64,000 nucleotides of DNA from Capillimicrobium parvum (GTDB lineage: Bacteria; Actinomycetota; Thermoleophilia; Solirubrobacterales; Solirubrobacteraceae). A program made the translations under genes and the position numbers. This document shows positions 53,198 to 62,059 of this stretch, in pieces (the stretch's first letter is position 1; the number at the start of each line of letters is the position of its first letter). Location of the stretch: contig NZ_CP087164.1 in the NCBI RefSeq assembly GCF_021172045.1, forward strand, positions 3,286,001 to 3,350,000, written 5' to 3'. The notes under the pieces were generated by a model. That model worked only from the letters and a program-made list of their open reading frames with translations. It did no database searches and was not told the origin of the DNA.

Positions 53198-53770
53198 TCA
53201 GGCGGACGCTCGCCGCGCGGCCGCCTCGCGCACCAGCTCGAGGAAGCGCGCGTGCAGGCGCGGGTCGTCGGACAGCTCCGGGTGGAAGGCGACGGCGAGC
53301 AGGTTGCCCTGCTGCGCGGCGACGGGATGGCCGTCGACCTCGGCGAGGATCGTCACCTCCGGACCCGCATCCTCGATCCAGGGGGCGCGGATGAAGACGG
53401 CGCGAACCGGGTCGCCGTCGAGACCGGGAAGGTGGAGATCGGCCTCGAACGAGCGCGTCTGGCGACCGAACGCGTTGCGCCGCGCGGTGACGTCGAGGAC
53501 GCCGAGGTGCTCGCGGTCGAGCATGATCAGCCCGGCGCACGTGCCGAACACGGGCGTGCCGGCGGCAACCAGGTTGCGCAGAGGCTCGGCGAGCCCCTCG
53601 CGCTCGATGCCGAGCGTCATCGTCGTCGACTCGCCGCCGGGCCAGACGAGCCCGTCGAGTCCGTCGAGGTCGGCGGGCGTGCGCACCTCGCGCACGTCCG
53701 CACCGAGCGAGCGCAGCACACGGGCGTGCGCGTCGAAGCCGCCCTGAAGGGCTAGGACACCGACTACCAA
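53198..53770 (-). CDS. pdxT: pyridoxal-5'-phosphate synthase glutaminase subunit
   Basis: 190 residues from a TTG at 53770, the only usable start, overlapping the pdxS stop by seven bases. Class I glutaminase: WPGGESTTM, catalytic Cys in GTCAGLIML, His-Glu in AVAFHPEL. Supplies ammonia to PdxS. Confidence 0.95.
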   Translation of the reverse strand: MVVGVLALQGGFDAHARVLRSLGADVREVRTPADLDGLDGLVWPGGESTTMTLGIEREGLAEPLRNLVAAGTPVFGTCAGLIMLDREHLGVLDVTARRNAFGRQTRSFEADLHLPGLDGDPVRAVFIRAPWIEDAGPEVTILAEVDGHPVAAQQGNLLAVAFHPELSDDPRLHARFLELVREAAARRASA

Positions 53771-54651
53771 CCGCGGCCGGCGAGCAGCTGCGACTCGTCG
53801 AGCTTGCGGGTCTCGAGGCTCTCCATCGCGCGGCCGAGGCCTTCCGACGCCTTGGCGACCCGCTCGGGGTCGGCGAAGTGGGTCGTCGCCTCGACGATCG
53901 CCCGCGCCCGCGGCGCCGGGTCGTCGCTCTTGAAGATGCCCGAGCCGACGAAGACGGCCTGCGCGCCGAGCTGCATGACCAGCGAGGCATCGGCCGGCGT
54001 GGCGATCCCGCCCGCGCAGAACAGCGGCACCGGCAGCGCCCCCGCCTGCGCGACCGAGCGCACCAGCTCGACCGGCGACTGCAGCGCCTTGGCGGCGCCG
54101 AAGAGCTCCATCTCGTCGAGCGTCCCGAGCCGGCGGATCTCGCCGCGGATGGACCGCAGGTGGCGCACGGCCTCGACGATGTCGCCGGTGCCCGCCTCGC
54201 CCTTGGAGCGGATCATCGCCGCGCCCTCGGAGATGCGCCGCAGCGCCTCCCCCAGGTTCGTGGCCCCGCACACGAACGGCACCTTGAACGCCCACTTGTC
54301 GATGTGGTGCGCCTCGTCGGCCGGCGTGAGGACCTCCGACTCGTCGATGTAGTCGACCTCGAGCGCCTCGAGGACCTGGGCCTCGGCGAAGTGGCCGATG
54401 CGCGCCTTGGCCATCACCGGGATCGTGACGGCCTCCTGGATGCCCTTGATCATGATCGGATCGCTCATCCGGGCGACGCCGCCGTCACGGCGGATGTCGG
54501 CCGGGACGCGCTCCAGCGCCATCACGGCGGAGGCGCCGGCATCCTCGGCGATCTTCGCCTGCTCGGCGTTGACGACGTCCATGATGACGCCGCCCTTGAG
54601 CATCTCGGCCAGGCCGGCCTTGACGCGGAACGTGGACTCGTCTCGAAGCAC
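53764..54651 (-). CDS. pdxS: pyridoxal-5'-phosphate synthase lyase subunit
   Basis: 295 residues from a GTG. Highly conserved: [32 protein letters not shown], active-site Lys in [11 protein letters not shown], and the phosphate loop [12 protein letters not shown]. Makes PLP from ribose-5-phosphate, glyceraldehyde-3-phosphate and ammonia. PLP serves the ACC deaminase and threonine-synthase-like enzymes, although nothing shows shared control. Confidence 0.97.
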   Translation of the reverse strand: MLRDESTFRVKAGLAEMLKGGVIMDVVNAEQAKIAEDAGASAVMALERVPADIRRDGGVARMSDPIMIKGIQEAVTIPVMAKARIGHFAEAQVLEALEVDYIDESEVLTPADEAHHIDKWAFKVPFVCGATNLGEALRRISEGAAMIRSKGEAGTGDIVEAVRHLRSIRGEIRRLGTLDEMELFGAAKALQSPVELVRSVAQAGALPVPLFCAGGIATPADASLVMQLGAQAVFVGSGIFKSDDPAPRARAIVEATTHFADPERVAKASEGLGRAMESLETRKLDESQLLAGRGW

Positions 54652-54683
54652 GAACCGAGTCTAGCCGGGGCGGCCCGGCACGG

Positions 54684-55574
54684 TCACTTCAGCCGGAACG
54701 CCTTGATCCGATCCGCATACTGCGCCGCGTCGCGGCTGTACACGCCGTATGCCAGGGCCTGGATCATCGACAGCAGCGCGGTGTGCGAGCGCACGAACGC
54801 CGGGGAGTTCGACGAGTAGTACAGGCGGATCTGCGCGAGCTTGGCCACTTCGCTGAGCGTGGCGTCGGTGATCGCGACCGTCCGCGCCTTGCGATGGCGG
54901 GCGAGCTTCATGGCGCGCACGACGAGCGGGTGCGGCCGGCCGGCCGACAGTCCGATGACGAGCGTCTCGTCGTCGATGCGCGACAGGCGGCCGAGCGCCT
55001 CCTGCGAGGGGCTCGCCACGATCTCCGCGCGCAGGTCGAGCAGCGCGAGCAGATGGCGCATGTAGGAGGCGAAGAACGCCATCTGGTCGGTGCCGGCGAT
55101 GAGCACGCGCGGCGAGGAGGCGATGAGGTCGATGGCGGCCTCGACGTCCGAGCGCGACGACTTGCGCGCGGTCTCCTCGACGTTGACGTGGTCGGCGGCC
55201 AGGGCGGTCTCGAACTCGCTCTGGTCCAGCGAGAACAGCGGCGCGGCCGGGGCGCCGCTGCCGGCCCCGGGGACCGGGGCGGCATGGGCGCGCCGGTACT
55301 CCTCGCGCGCCGCGCCCTGCAGCTCGGGGAAGCCCTCGAAGCCGAGCGCCTGGGAGAAGCGCACCACCGTCGAGCTGGAGGTGTTGGCGCGCCGCGCCAG
55401 CTCCTCGGCAGTCTGGAAGGCCGCTTCGTCCAGATGGTCGACGATGTACTGCGCTACGTCCTTCTGGGAGCGCGAGAACTCGTCGAACCGCGCCTGGATG
55501 TATGCCGAGAGAGTCTGGTGGCGGGAGCCCTCGTAGGGGAGCGGGCTCGCCGTGGTCGTTGCCGCACGCTTCAT
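54684..55574 (-). CDS. RpiR-family transcriptional regulator with SIS domain
   Basis: 296 residues from the ATG at 55574. Residues about 20-95 are the RpiR HTH (FSRSQKDVAQYIVDHLDEAAFQTAEELARR, STVVRFSQALGFEGFPE-like). Residues about 135-280 are the SIS sugar-phosphate-binding domain (VLIAGTDQMAFFASYMRHLL, VIGLSAGRPHPLVV). Such proteins sense phosphosugars. It is divergent from the beta-helix pair and could control it. Confidence 0.9.
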   Translation of the reverse strand: MKRAATTTASPLPYEGSRHQTLSAYIQARFDEFSRSQKDVAQYIVDHLDEAAFQTAEELARRANTSSSTVVRFSQALGFEGFPELQGAAREEYRRAHAAPVPGAGSGAPAAPLFSLDQSEFETALAADHVNVEETARKSSRSDVEAAIDLIASSPRVLIAGTDQMAFFASYMRHLLALLDLRAEIVASPSQEALGRLSRIDDETLVIGLSAGRPHPLVVRAMKLARHRKARTVAITDATLSEVAKLAQIRLYYSSNSPAFVRSHTALLSMIQALAYGVYSRDAAQYADRIKAFRLK

Positions 55575-56011
55575 TGCGAGGGGGTGTTTCGCCGTCCCCT
55601 CGCACCCTCCTTCCGCCCGGCCCACCTTTCCGCTCCGGGAGACGCCGGCGGCGGTCCGGCATCCGCGCCGGACCGCCCACCGACGACGAACGCCCAGCTG
55701 TTCGCCGGGCGCTCGATGGCAAGCGTTTCGGTGTTCCGCCCTTGTCGCTTGCCGCCGAGGAGCAGGCGGGGGTTTATGTGCCGAATGACCGGCTCCTCGT
55801 TGGTGTGTCCAGGGCATACCCGGCCTGGTTCGGGCCACAAACGGCCGATTGCCCAGAATGTCGGGCAAAAGACCTCGAGGCGGTTGCGCGGTCTTGGCCG
55901 GCGGGCACCGGGGCACCGCCCTGGCCTTTCCGGGTCGATTGCTCAGGCCGCCCTTCGCAAGCCGCTCCGCGGACCGGTAGAGTCGCTCTTCGACGGTCCC
56001 AGGGGGAAGGT
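55575..56011. promoter_or_regulatory. 437-base divergent intergenic region between RpiR regulator and beta-helix genes
   Basis: The longest gene-free stretch of the window. No credible coding frame: the open frames across it lack family-like sequence and run through the hairpin. It contains a long-armed inverted repeat at 55718-55753, an AT-richer patch near 55770-55780 (GGTTTATGTG), and AGGGGGAAGG just before the GTG at 56012. It probably holds both divergent promoters and regulator sites. No known riboswitch pattern was recognised. Confidence 0.6.
55718..55753. promoter_or_regulatory. inverted repeat, candidate RpiR operator or leader hairpin
   Basis: GGCAAGCG (55718-55725) and CGCTTGCC (55746-55753) are perfect inverted arms separated by 20 bases, about 145 bases upstream of the RpiR start. 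It could be an operator for the regulator's dimer or a hairpin in its leader. Confidence 0.45.
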
Positions 56012-56791
56012 GTGATCAGGGACGAACATCACCCGCCGTGCGGCTCGGACGACGACGCTCCGGCGATCCAGGCCGCCCTCGACGCGGCGCACGGCAACGG
56101 CGGCGGCACCGTCGTCATCCCGCCCGGCCGCTGGCTGGTCGGAGGGCCGCTGCGCGTGCCCGACAACGTCACGCTGCGCGGCGTCACGATCACCGCGTCG
56201 ATCCTGCGGCGCACCGGCGGCGACGGGCCGATGGTCGAGGTCTCGGCGCCTGCGGGCGACGCGCCCGCCGAGGGCTGGGCGGTCGAGTGCCTGACGCTCG
56301 ACGGGGCCGGATCGGGCGCCACCTGCGGCATCGAGGTCTGCGGCGCGGCGCGCTACGGGATCATCCGCCGGGTCTGGATCCGCAACGTCGCCCACGACGG
56401 GCTGCGCTGCTCGGGCGGCACGCTCGAGCACCTCTGCGTCGAAGGCCTGACGCTCGAGCGCTGCGGACGGACCGGCGCCTCCCTGCTCAGCGACGATGGG
56501 TCCGCGGGAGTGTTCCTCTCCGAGGTGTCGGTGCGCGACTTCGGGCTGCGCCGCGGCACGGGCCCCGCCTATGCGGGCGTCCGGCTCGGGATGCGCTGCA
56601 TCATCAGCCAGCTGCACATCGAGCCGGTGCCGCCGGGACGGGTCGGCCTCCTGTTCGGCGCGGGCAGCGACCACGCATCGGTCAGCGGCCTGTACGTGGG
56701 CACCCGCGGCGGTGCCCCGTGCATCGTCGCCGACGGCGTGGCCGGCGTGAGCATGTCGACGCCGGCGGTGCGCTACCTGGAGCCGGCGTGA
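56012..56791 (+). CDS. right-handed beta-helix (pectate-lyase-like) protein A
   Basis: 259 residues from a GTG with a strong upstream purine-rich site. Starts with the Pectate_lyase_3-like pattern DDAPAIQAALDAAHGNGGGTVVIPPGRW, followed by repeating rungs (VTLRGVTITA, YGIIRRVWIRNVAHDGL, LEHLCVEGLTLERCG). No signal peptide and no obvious catalytic triad. The stop overlaps the next gene by four bases. It resembles carbohydrate-active or phage tail-spike-like beta-helices, but no phage genes are nearby. Confidence 0.75.
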   Translation: MIRDEHHPPCGSDDDAPAIQAALDAAHGNGGGTVVIPPGRWLVGGPLRVPDNVTLRGVTITASILRRTGGDGPMVEVSAPAGDAPAEGWAVECLTLDGAGSGATCGIEVCGAARYGIIRRVWIRNVAHDGLRCSGGTLEHLCVEGLTLERCGRTGASLLSDDGSAGVFLSEVSVRDFGLRRGTGPAYAGVRLGMRCIISQLHIEPVPPGRVGLLFGAGSDHASVSGLYVGTRGGAPCIVADGVAGVSMSTPAVRYLEPA

Positions 56792-57744
56792 CCGTCGCGA
56801 CGCGTTCGGCGGCGATCATCGACCTCCGTGACCACTTCGAGGCGACCGCCGACCCCGGCGACCCGGAAGCGGTGGCGCTGGCCTTCGCGTCCGCCGCGGC
56901 GGAGGTCGAGGCGGCGCGGGGCGGGACGATCTACGTGCCTCCCGGCGAGTGGCTGCTGGCCGGCGCGGGCGACGACCGCGAACCGGTCGTCCGGCTCGCC
57001 ACCCCGGGCACGCGGCTGCTCGGGGCCGGGATGCGCGCCACGCGCCTGCGGTTGGCGCCCGGGGAGAACCGCGCCGTGGTCGGCGTCAAGGCGCCCGGGG
57101 TGACGCTCGAGCGCCTCACCGTGCGCGGCAACCTGGACGCGCCGCCTCCGCGTGGATCGCCGCACGGCATCACCATGCGCGGCGACCCGACGTTCTTCAC
57201 CATCTCCGACGTGGTCGTCGAGTCGGTGTGCGGGTACGGGATCTTCGTCCGCGCCGTCCGCGACGACCCCGGGCTCTTCACGCACGTCATGCTGCGCAAC
57301 GTCGTGATCGACGGTTGCGGCAACGACGGCATCGACTTCAAGGTCGTGCGCAAGGCCACCCGGAAGGCCCGCTATCGCAGCCCCGGCCCGCGGGCCTACC
57401 TGCGCAGCGTGTCCGTCCGCGACCACAGCGTCCGCAAGCCCCTGCCGGGCGGCCAGGCCGGCGAGCGCGGCATCGACGTCCGCGGCCAACTGCACATGCA
57501 CGGCATCGAGATCCTCGCGGTCAAGGCGGGCACCGCCCGCACGAAGGGCGCGCTCGGCGTGGCGTTCCGCCCGCACGGCGACAGCAACCACGGCCGCAAC
57601 GGCGGCTGGTCGACGCTGGAGAACTACTTCATCTCGCTGCGGCCGCCGCCGGACGACGAGGGCCGGCGCGGGTGGGGCATCTCCGCCGCCAAGAGCATCG
57701 CCACCTCGGTGATCGTCGCGAACGGCACGATCCTCGAGATCTAG
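56788..57744 (+). CDS. right-handed beta-helix protein B
   Basis: 318 residues from a GTG (GTGA overlap). Same architecture as its neighbour: ARGGTIYVPPGEWLLAG near 45, GTRLLGAGMRATRL, VTLERLTVRGNL, and further rungs FTISDVVVESVCGYGIFV and VMLRNVVIDGCGNDGIDF. No signal peptide. The pair probably arose by duplication and may form a hetero-assembly or act on one polysaccharide. Ends just before the dispersed hairpin. Confidence 0.75.
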   Translation: MTVATRSAAIIDLRDHFEATADPGDPEAVALAFASAAAEVEAARGGTIYVPPGEWLLAGAGDDREPVVRLATPGTRLLGAGMRATRLRLAPGENRAVVGVKAPGVTLERLTVRGNLDAPPPRGSPHGITMRGDPTFFTISDVVVESVCGYGIFVRAVRDDPGLFTHVMLRNVVIDGCGNDGIDFKVVRKATRKARYRSPGPRAYLRSVSVRDHSVRKPLPGGQAGERGIDVRGQLHMHGIEILAVKAGTARTKGALGVAFRPHGDSNHGRNGGWSTLENYFISLRPPPDDEGRRGWGISAAKSIATSVIVANGTILEI

Positions 57745-57745
57745 G

Positions 57746-57794
57746 AGTCTGTCGATCTTTCATCCGTCGATGCGGCGGGAAAGTTCAACAGGCT
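57746..57794. repeat. long imperfect hairpin at a convergent gene end; copy 2 of dispersed element
   Basis: AGTCTGTCGATCTTTC (57746-57761) pairs with GAAAGTTCAACAGGCT (57779-57794). Read on the minus strand it is nearly the same sequence as 20737-20782, including the 5' arm AGCCTGTTGAACTTTC; the loop sequence differs. It sits two bases after the beta-helix gene stop and 22 before the stop of the convergent minus-strand operon. Confidence 0.75.
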
Positions 57795-57815
57795 CCTCGC
57801 GGATGCCTCCACTCG

Positions 57816-58058
57816 TCACTTCTTGAGCATGACGACGACGCCGAGCACGACGCCCACGCCGCACGCCACGAGGCAGAGCAGCGTGATGACGCTCCACAGC
57901 GCGGCGGTGGCGCCCTGCCCGGACCGGCGCTCCTGCGAAGCCCGTGCGGCGCCGGCGATCGCCAGCGAGAACATGAGCGAGAAGCCCAGACCGGCCGCGA
58001 TGCTGACCCAGACGACCTGCAGCAGCGCGCCGCCGTCGATGATCTCGGCGAACATCAC
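57816..58058 (-). CDS. small two-segment membrane protein after pit
   Basis: 80 residues from a GTG at 58058 overlapping the pit stop (GTGA); ATG one codon later is an alternative. Two hydrophobic helices (VVWVSIAAGLGFSLMFSLAI and ALWSVITLLCLVACGVGVVLG) flank a short basic loop. Last gene of the DUF47-pit operon; an accessory subunit is plausible but I know no family. Confidence 0.75.
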   Translation of the reverse strand: MMFAEIIDGGALLQVVWVSIAAGLGFSLMFSLAIAGAARASQERRSGQGATAALWSVITLLCLVACGVGVVLGVVVMLKK

Positions 58059-59170
58059 GCGGGCTCCGCCGCCGCGGGCGCCGGCGACGCGGCGTGGCGC
58101 ATCCGGTTGACGGACAGCAGGACGAGGCCGGCGATGAGCAGCACGGCGATGATGACCGGGCCGAGCGCACCGCTGCCGAAGATGCTGCTGAACGCGTAGA
58201 CGACGGCCCCGGTCGCGCCGGCCATCGGCAGCGTCAGCAGCCAGGCCAGCAGGATGTTGCCGGCCACGCCCCAGCGCACCGCCGAGAGCCGCTTGGCGGC
58301 GCCCGAGCCCATCACGGCGCCGGAGATCACGTGCGTCGTCGAGAGCGGGAACCCGGCGTGGGTGGCCGCAAGGATCACGGCGGCGCCGGAGCCCTGGGCG
58401 ACGAAGCCCTGCGCGGCGTCCATCTTGATGATCCGGCTGCCCATCGTGCGGATGATCCGCCAGCCACCAGAGTACGTGCCGAGCGCGATCGCGGAGGCCG
58501 ACGCGATGACCACCCAGGTCGGCACCTGCGGGTCGTCGGCCGAGACGGTGCCGTTGGCCACGAGCGCGAGCGTGATGATGCCCATGGTCTTCTGCGCGTC
58601 GTTCGTGCCGTGGGCGAGCGCCAGCAGGCCGCCGGAGACGATCTGCCCCGCCCGGTAGCCGCGCGTCACGGGCCCCGGCCGCTGCCGGCCCACGACCCGG
58701 TAGGCGACGAGGATCCCGATCCCGGCGACGCAGAACGCGAGCACGGGCGCGACGAGCGCCGGGATGATCACCTTGCCGAGCAGGCCCTCGCCGATGATCG
58801 CGCTCGGCCCCTGCGCGGCGAGGACGGCGCCCACGACGCCGCCGATGAGCGCGTGCGAGGACGACGACGGCAGCCCGAAGTACCAGGTGACGAGGTTCCA
58901 GACGATCGCGCCGACGAGGCCGGCAAAGATCACGGGCAGCGTGACCGCGGTCGCCTCGACGATGCCGCTGGCGATCGTCGCCGCCACGGCGAGCGACAGG
59001 AACGCGCCGACGAAGTTCAGGATCGCCGCGAGCCCGATCGCCGCGCGCGGACGCAGCGCCCGCGTCGAGATCGACGTCGCGACCACGTTCGCCGTGTCAT
59101 GGAACCCGTTGGTGAAGTCGAACGCCAGCGCCGTTACGACGACCAGGACGATCAGCAGGTCAGCGTCCAT
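58055..59170 (-). CDS. pit: low-affinity inorganic phosphate transporter, Pit family
   Basis: 371 residues, about ten membrane segments. The two PHO4 signatures are present: F-D-F-T-N-G-F-H-D-T-A-N near the N-terminus and LALAHGTNDAQKTMGII in the middle. Imports metal-phosphate by proton symport. Preceded by the DUF47 gene and by a PHO box, so it is probably induced under phosphate limitation, unlike classical constitutive pit. Confidence 0.94.
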   Translation of the reverse strand: MDADLLIVLVVVTALAFDFTNGFHDTANVVATSISTRALRPRAAIGLAAILNFVGAFLSLAVAATIASGIVEATAVTLPVIFAGLVGAIVWNLVTWYFGLPSSSSHALIGGVVGAVLAAQGPSAIIGEGLLGKVIIPALVAPVLAFCVAGIGILVAYRVVGRQRPGPVTRGYRAGQIVSGGLLALAHGTNDAQKTMGIITLALVANGTVSADDPQVPTWVVIASASAIALGTYSGGWRIIRTMGSRIIKMDAAQGFVAQGSGAAVILAATHAGFPLSTTHVISGAVMGSGAAKRLSAVRWGVAGNILLAWLLTLPMAGATGAVVYAFSSIFGSGALGPVIIAVLLIAGLVLLSVNRMRHAASPAPAAAEPA

Positions 59171-59183
59171 GGAGCAGGAGCCC

Positions 59184-59810
59184 TCAGGCGTTCTTGATGA
59201 CCACGCCCGAGAGGATGTTCGCCACGCCCTCGGTCGCGTCGATCGCGTCCTCCAGGCGCTCGTAGATGTCCTTCCAGCGGATGACCATCATCGGGTCGAT
59301 GCCGTTGTCGAACAGCGCGGCGGTCGCCTCGCGCACCGTTCGGTCGCCGTCGTTCTCCAGGCGATGGATCTCGGCCGTGAAGGGCGCGATGTCGCCGAAG
59401 TTGCGCAGCCGCGGCATGGCCTCGCAGATCTGGCGGGCGGAGAGCAGCAGGATGTGCGCGAGCTGCTGCGCCTGCTCCATCGGGGCTTCGATCTTGTAGA
59501 GCCCCATGAAGTCCGCGACCTCCTCGATGAAGTCGACGATGTCGTCGAGGCCGGTCGCCAGCTCGAGGATGTCCTCGCGCTCGATCGGCGTCACGAAGGT
59601 CTGGTTCAGGCGATTGACCAGCTCGGCCGTGATCCGGTCGCCGTCCTGCTCGCAGACCATGATGTCGCGGGCCAGCTCGGGCCGCTCGGGCCACGCGGAG
59701 AGCATCTGGTCCAGGAGGTCGGCCGCGCGGACGATGTTCGTCGCCGCGGACTCGAACAGGGTGAAGTAGGTCTGGTCGCGACCGACGATGGCGGAGCTGA
59801 TGCGGGACAC
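59184..59810 (-). CDS. DUF47 (PhoU-like) Pit accessory protein
   Basis: 208 residues from a GTG. Six-helix PhoU-like protein with acidic metal-binding motifs (LARDIMVCEQDGDRITAELV, LDDIVDFIEEVADFMGLY, RLENDGDRTVREA). DUF47 partners regulate or gate Pit. The start lies 20 bases from the PHO box, so the message may be leaderless or nearly so. Confidence 0.92.
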   Translation of the reverse strand: MSRISSAIVGRDQTYFTLFESAATNIVRAADLLDQMLSAWPERPELARDIMVCEQDGDRITAELVNRLNQTFVTPIEREDILELATGLDDIVDFIEEVADFMGLYKIEAPMEQAQQLAHILLLSARQICEAMPRLRNFGDIAPFTAEIHRLENDGDRTVREATAALFDNGIDPMMVIRWKDIYERLEDAIDATEGVANILSGVVIKNA

Positions 59811-59829
59811 GGGCGGGAGAGTAGAGCCG

Positions 59830-59862
59830 CCCCTGTGAACGAGTTGTCAACGAGTTGTGAAC
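59830..59862 (-). promoter_or_regulatory. PHO box, three 11-base direct repeats
   Basis: On the minus strand three consecutive 11-mers occur: GTTCACAACTC (59852-59862), GTTGACAACTC (59841-59851) and GTTCACAGGGG (59830-59840). This is the direct-repeat design of actinobacterial PhoP sites (G-T-T-C-A-C core every 11 bases). A C-T-A-C-T-C-type -10 could follow. It places DUF47-pit under PhoP control; phoRP is not in the window. Confidence 0.85.
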
Positions 59863-59883
59863 AGCCCCGTCATCAGCCCGCGG

Positions 59884-60294
59884 CTACCGGTGGATCGTGA
59901 TCGTCACGCGGCGGCGGACCGGGTTCGGCGAGCCGTCCTTGCCGCTCTCGCAGGACTGGCGGGCGACGAGCCGCCAGGTCCCCGCGCCGACGCGCGCACG
60001 GCGCACGACCCAGCTGGTTCGCCACCGGCCGCCAGGGCTGATGCGCACGGTGGCGACCGGCACGACGTTCTGCGCCGAGCGCAGCGAGAGGTGCACGCGG
60101 GGGCGGCAGAACTCGATGACCGGCCAGTGGCGGCCGCTGATGTGCAGGGCGTGGCCGAAGGCGACCGTCCTGGGCGCGACGCGCAGCGTCGGGCCGCCGG
60201 CGGCACCGGCCGTGGCCGGGGCGCCGGCGGCCGCGCACGCGGCGGACACGGCGGACACGGCGGACACGGCGAGCAGGAGGACGGGACGGCGCAT
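59884..60294 (-). CDS. secreted basic protein of unknown function
   Basis: 136 residues. The signal peptide contains V-S-A repeated three times and a Cys-containing region (SAACAAAG) that could be a lipobox. The mature part has strand-like TLRVAPRTVAFGHALHISG, VHLSLRSAQNVVPVATVRI and Cys in EFCRPR and SCESG, suggesting one disulfide and an Ig-like or cell-surface beta fold. Arg-rich and basic. No family recognised. Confidence 0.75.
   Translation of the reverse strand: MRRPVLLLAVSAVSAVSAACAAAGAPATAGAAGGPTLRVAPRTVAFGHALHISGRHWPVIEFCRPRVHLSLRSAQNVVPVATVRISPGGRWRTSWVVRRARVGAGTWRLVARQSCESGKDGSPNPVRRRVTITIHR
60241..60267 (+). repeat. three perfect 9-base repeats in a signal-peptide coding region
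   Basis: GGCGGACAC is repeated three times exactly, encoding Val-Ser-Ala three times on the minus strand in the signal peptide of the 59884-60294 gene. It may expand or contract without shifting the frame. Confidence 0.85.
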
Positions 60295-60350
60295 GTGCGG
60301 CGGACGCTACCCGCGCGCCGCCGCAGATGCGACCCCTTCCGTCCCGCGGC

Positions 60351-61940
60351 CTACGCCGCGACCGCGATCTCCCCGCGGGCCAGCAGCGCGGCGGCCTCGC
60401 ACAGCTCGTCGTCGCCGAGGACGTCGGCGATCATCTCCAGCGCGCCGATCTGCTCGGGACCCGGCGCGCCCGCGGCGGCGGCGCCCGCCGGGGCGTCGGC
60501 GAGCGCGCGCGCGAGGAGCTCCTCGGCGCCGGCCTGCGCCCCGGGACCGTCGAGGCGGTAGCCGGCCGGCGCGAGCGGCCCGAACAGCAGCGCGGCGGTG
60601 AGCTGCGGGCGCCGCGTCAGGCTCGGCACGACGCCGAGCTCGCCCGCGAACAGGCCCGCGAGCACGTGATGCGGCTCGGCGGCCAGCATCGGCCGGGCCT
60701 GGCGGTAGGCCTCGACGTCGGCGCGCATCTGCGCCTCGCCGGGGCCCGCCACGACGCCGTCCCAGAGCCCCGCCAGCAGGCGCGCCTGCAGCTCCAGCAG
60801 CGGGAAGTAGGGCCCGTGGGCGACGTACTGGCCGACGAACGCGAGGCCGGGCAGGTCGGGGTGCAGCGTCCGGGCGTACAGGTCGAGGAAGGTGTCGTCA
60901 GCCCCGAGGATCGTCCGGATCTCCGGCGCGAGGTAGGAGAGGTCGAGGTCATAGCCGGTGGCGCAGACGATGGCGTCGAACGCGCCGGTCGCGCCGTCGG
61001 CGAACTCGGCGACGCCCGGGCGCAGCTCGGAGATCGCCGGGCGCACGGCGATCCGGCCCTCGGCCACCATCGCCAGGTAGTGCTGGCACTGGGAGATGCC
61101 GCTGGCCAGCACGTCCGGGTCGGGCTCGAGGCCGCCGACGTCGGCGGGGTCGCCGGCGACGGCCAGCAGCTGGTCGCGCAGGCCGGCGGCCAGCGCGTCG
61201 GGCGGCAGCGCCCGGCCGAGCAGCGCGGCGAAGCGCGTGAACCACTGCCAGTCGGCCGGCACGCCGCGGACGACCTTCTGGAGGATGAACCGGGCCCGCC
61301 GGCTCGCCGAAGTCACCTCGATCGAGCTGTCCATCGCCAGGTCGGAGGCGATCTCCAGTCCGCTGATGCTGTTGCCGTAGACGAGCACGCGTTGCCCGCG
61401 GAACTCGTCGCGGGTGCGGTAGTCGGCGGCGTGCAGGACGCGCCCGGAGGGGGCGAAGGCGCCCAGGCCGGGGACGTCGGGCCAGCGGGGCCGCGAGAAC
61501 CGGCCGCCGGCGACGACGACGCGGTCGAAGCGCTCGCTGCGCTCCCGTCCGGTGAGCTCGTCGCGCGTGCGGACGGCCCACCCCGCCCCGTCGCGCTCGA
61601 CGCCGGTGACGCGCGTCGACGTCCGGACGCGCTCGCTCACGCCGAAGCGGCCGGCATAGGCGCGCAGGTACGCGCCGATGTCCTCGGAGCGCGGGAAGAG
61701 CGCCAGCCCGGCGTCATGCGGGAGGTCCGAGAACGCGGTCATGGTCTTCGAGGTGTTCGTGCACATGCCCTCCCACACGCCGCTGTGCGCGGCCGTGCGG
61801 TGCCACTGGCCGCCGATGTCGTCGCTCGCCTCCAGGACGACCGGCTGCGCGCCGTGCTCGATCAGGTGCTTGGCGCTGGTGAGTCCGCCCGGCCCGCCGC
61901 CGATGACCGCCACGCGCTGCCCGTTCAGATGTCCGCCCAT
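60351..61940 (-). CDS. flavin-containing monooxygenase-like FAD/NAD(P) oxidoreductase
   Basis: 529 residues; ATG at 61940 preceded by GAAGGAG. N-terminal FAD site VIGGGPGGLTSAKHL (about 11-25), GRFSRPRWPDVPGL (the FMO/BVMO-like linker) and a second dinucleotide site VYGNSISGLEIASDL (about 185), then VCATGYDLDLSYL, the C-A-T-G-Y of FMOs. Oxygenates a nitrogen, sulfur or ketone substrate that is not identified. The C-terminal 60 residues are Ala-rich. The PPOX-GAF-wHTH gene starts the neighbouring divergent-sense unit on the same strand. Confidence 0.88.
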   Translation of the reverse strand: MGGHLNGQRVAVIGGGPGGLTSAKHLIEHGAQPVVLEASDDIGGQWHRTAAHSGVWEGMCTNTSKTMTAFSDLPHDAGLALFPRSEDIGAYLRAYAGRFGVSERVRTSTRVTGVERDGAGWAVRTRDELTGRERSERFDRVVVAGGRFSRPRWPDVPGLGAFAPSGRVLHAADYRTRDEFRGQRVLVYGNSISGLEIASDLAMDSSIEVTSASRRARFILQKVVRGVPADWQWFTRFAALLGRALPPDALAAGLRDQLLAVAGDPADVGGLEPDPDVLASGISQCQHYLAMVAEGRIAVRPAISELRPGVAEFADGATGAFDAIVCATGYDLDLSYLAPEIRTILGADDTFLDLYARTLHPDLPGLAFVGQYVAHGPYFPLLELQARLLAGLWDGVVAGPGEAQMRADVEAYRQARPMLAAEPHHVLAGLFAGELGVVPSLTRRPQLTAALLFGPLAPAGYRLDGPGAQAGAEELLARALADAPAGAAAAGAPGPEQIGALEMIADVLGDDELCEAAALLARGEIAVAA

Positions 61941-62059
61941 GTCCGCTCCTTCGCTGGTGCGGCGGCCCGTGCCGCCGGTTGCCTTGTGCCGGCAGCGAAC
62001 GTCGCAGGCGACAGGCGGCACGTCTCCTATGTGTCCCTTCGCGGGACCTTGGGAGTTCC

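Noticed and set aside
55575-56011. Possible c-di-GMP or other riboswitch upstream of the RpiR gene
   Set aside because: The conserved GGC-AAA / CGCAAAGC-type blocks of c-di-GMP-I are absent; only a simple inverted repeat is seen.
56012-57744. Prophage tail-spike genes
   Set aside because: Beta-helices can be phage spikes, but no integrase, terminase, capsid or holin gene occurs in the window.
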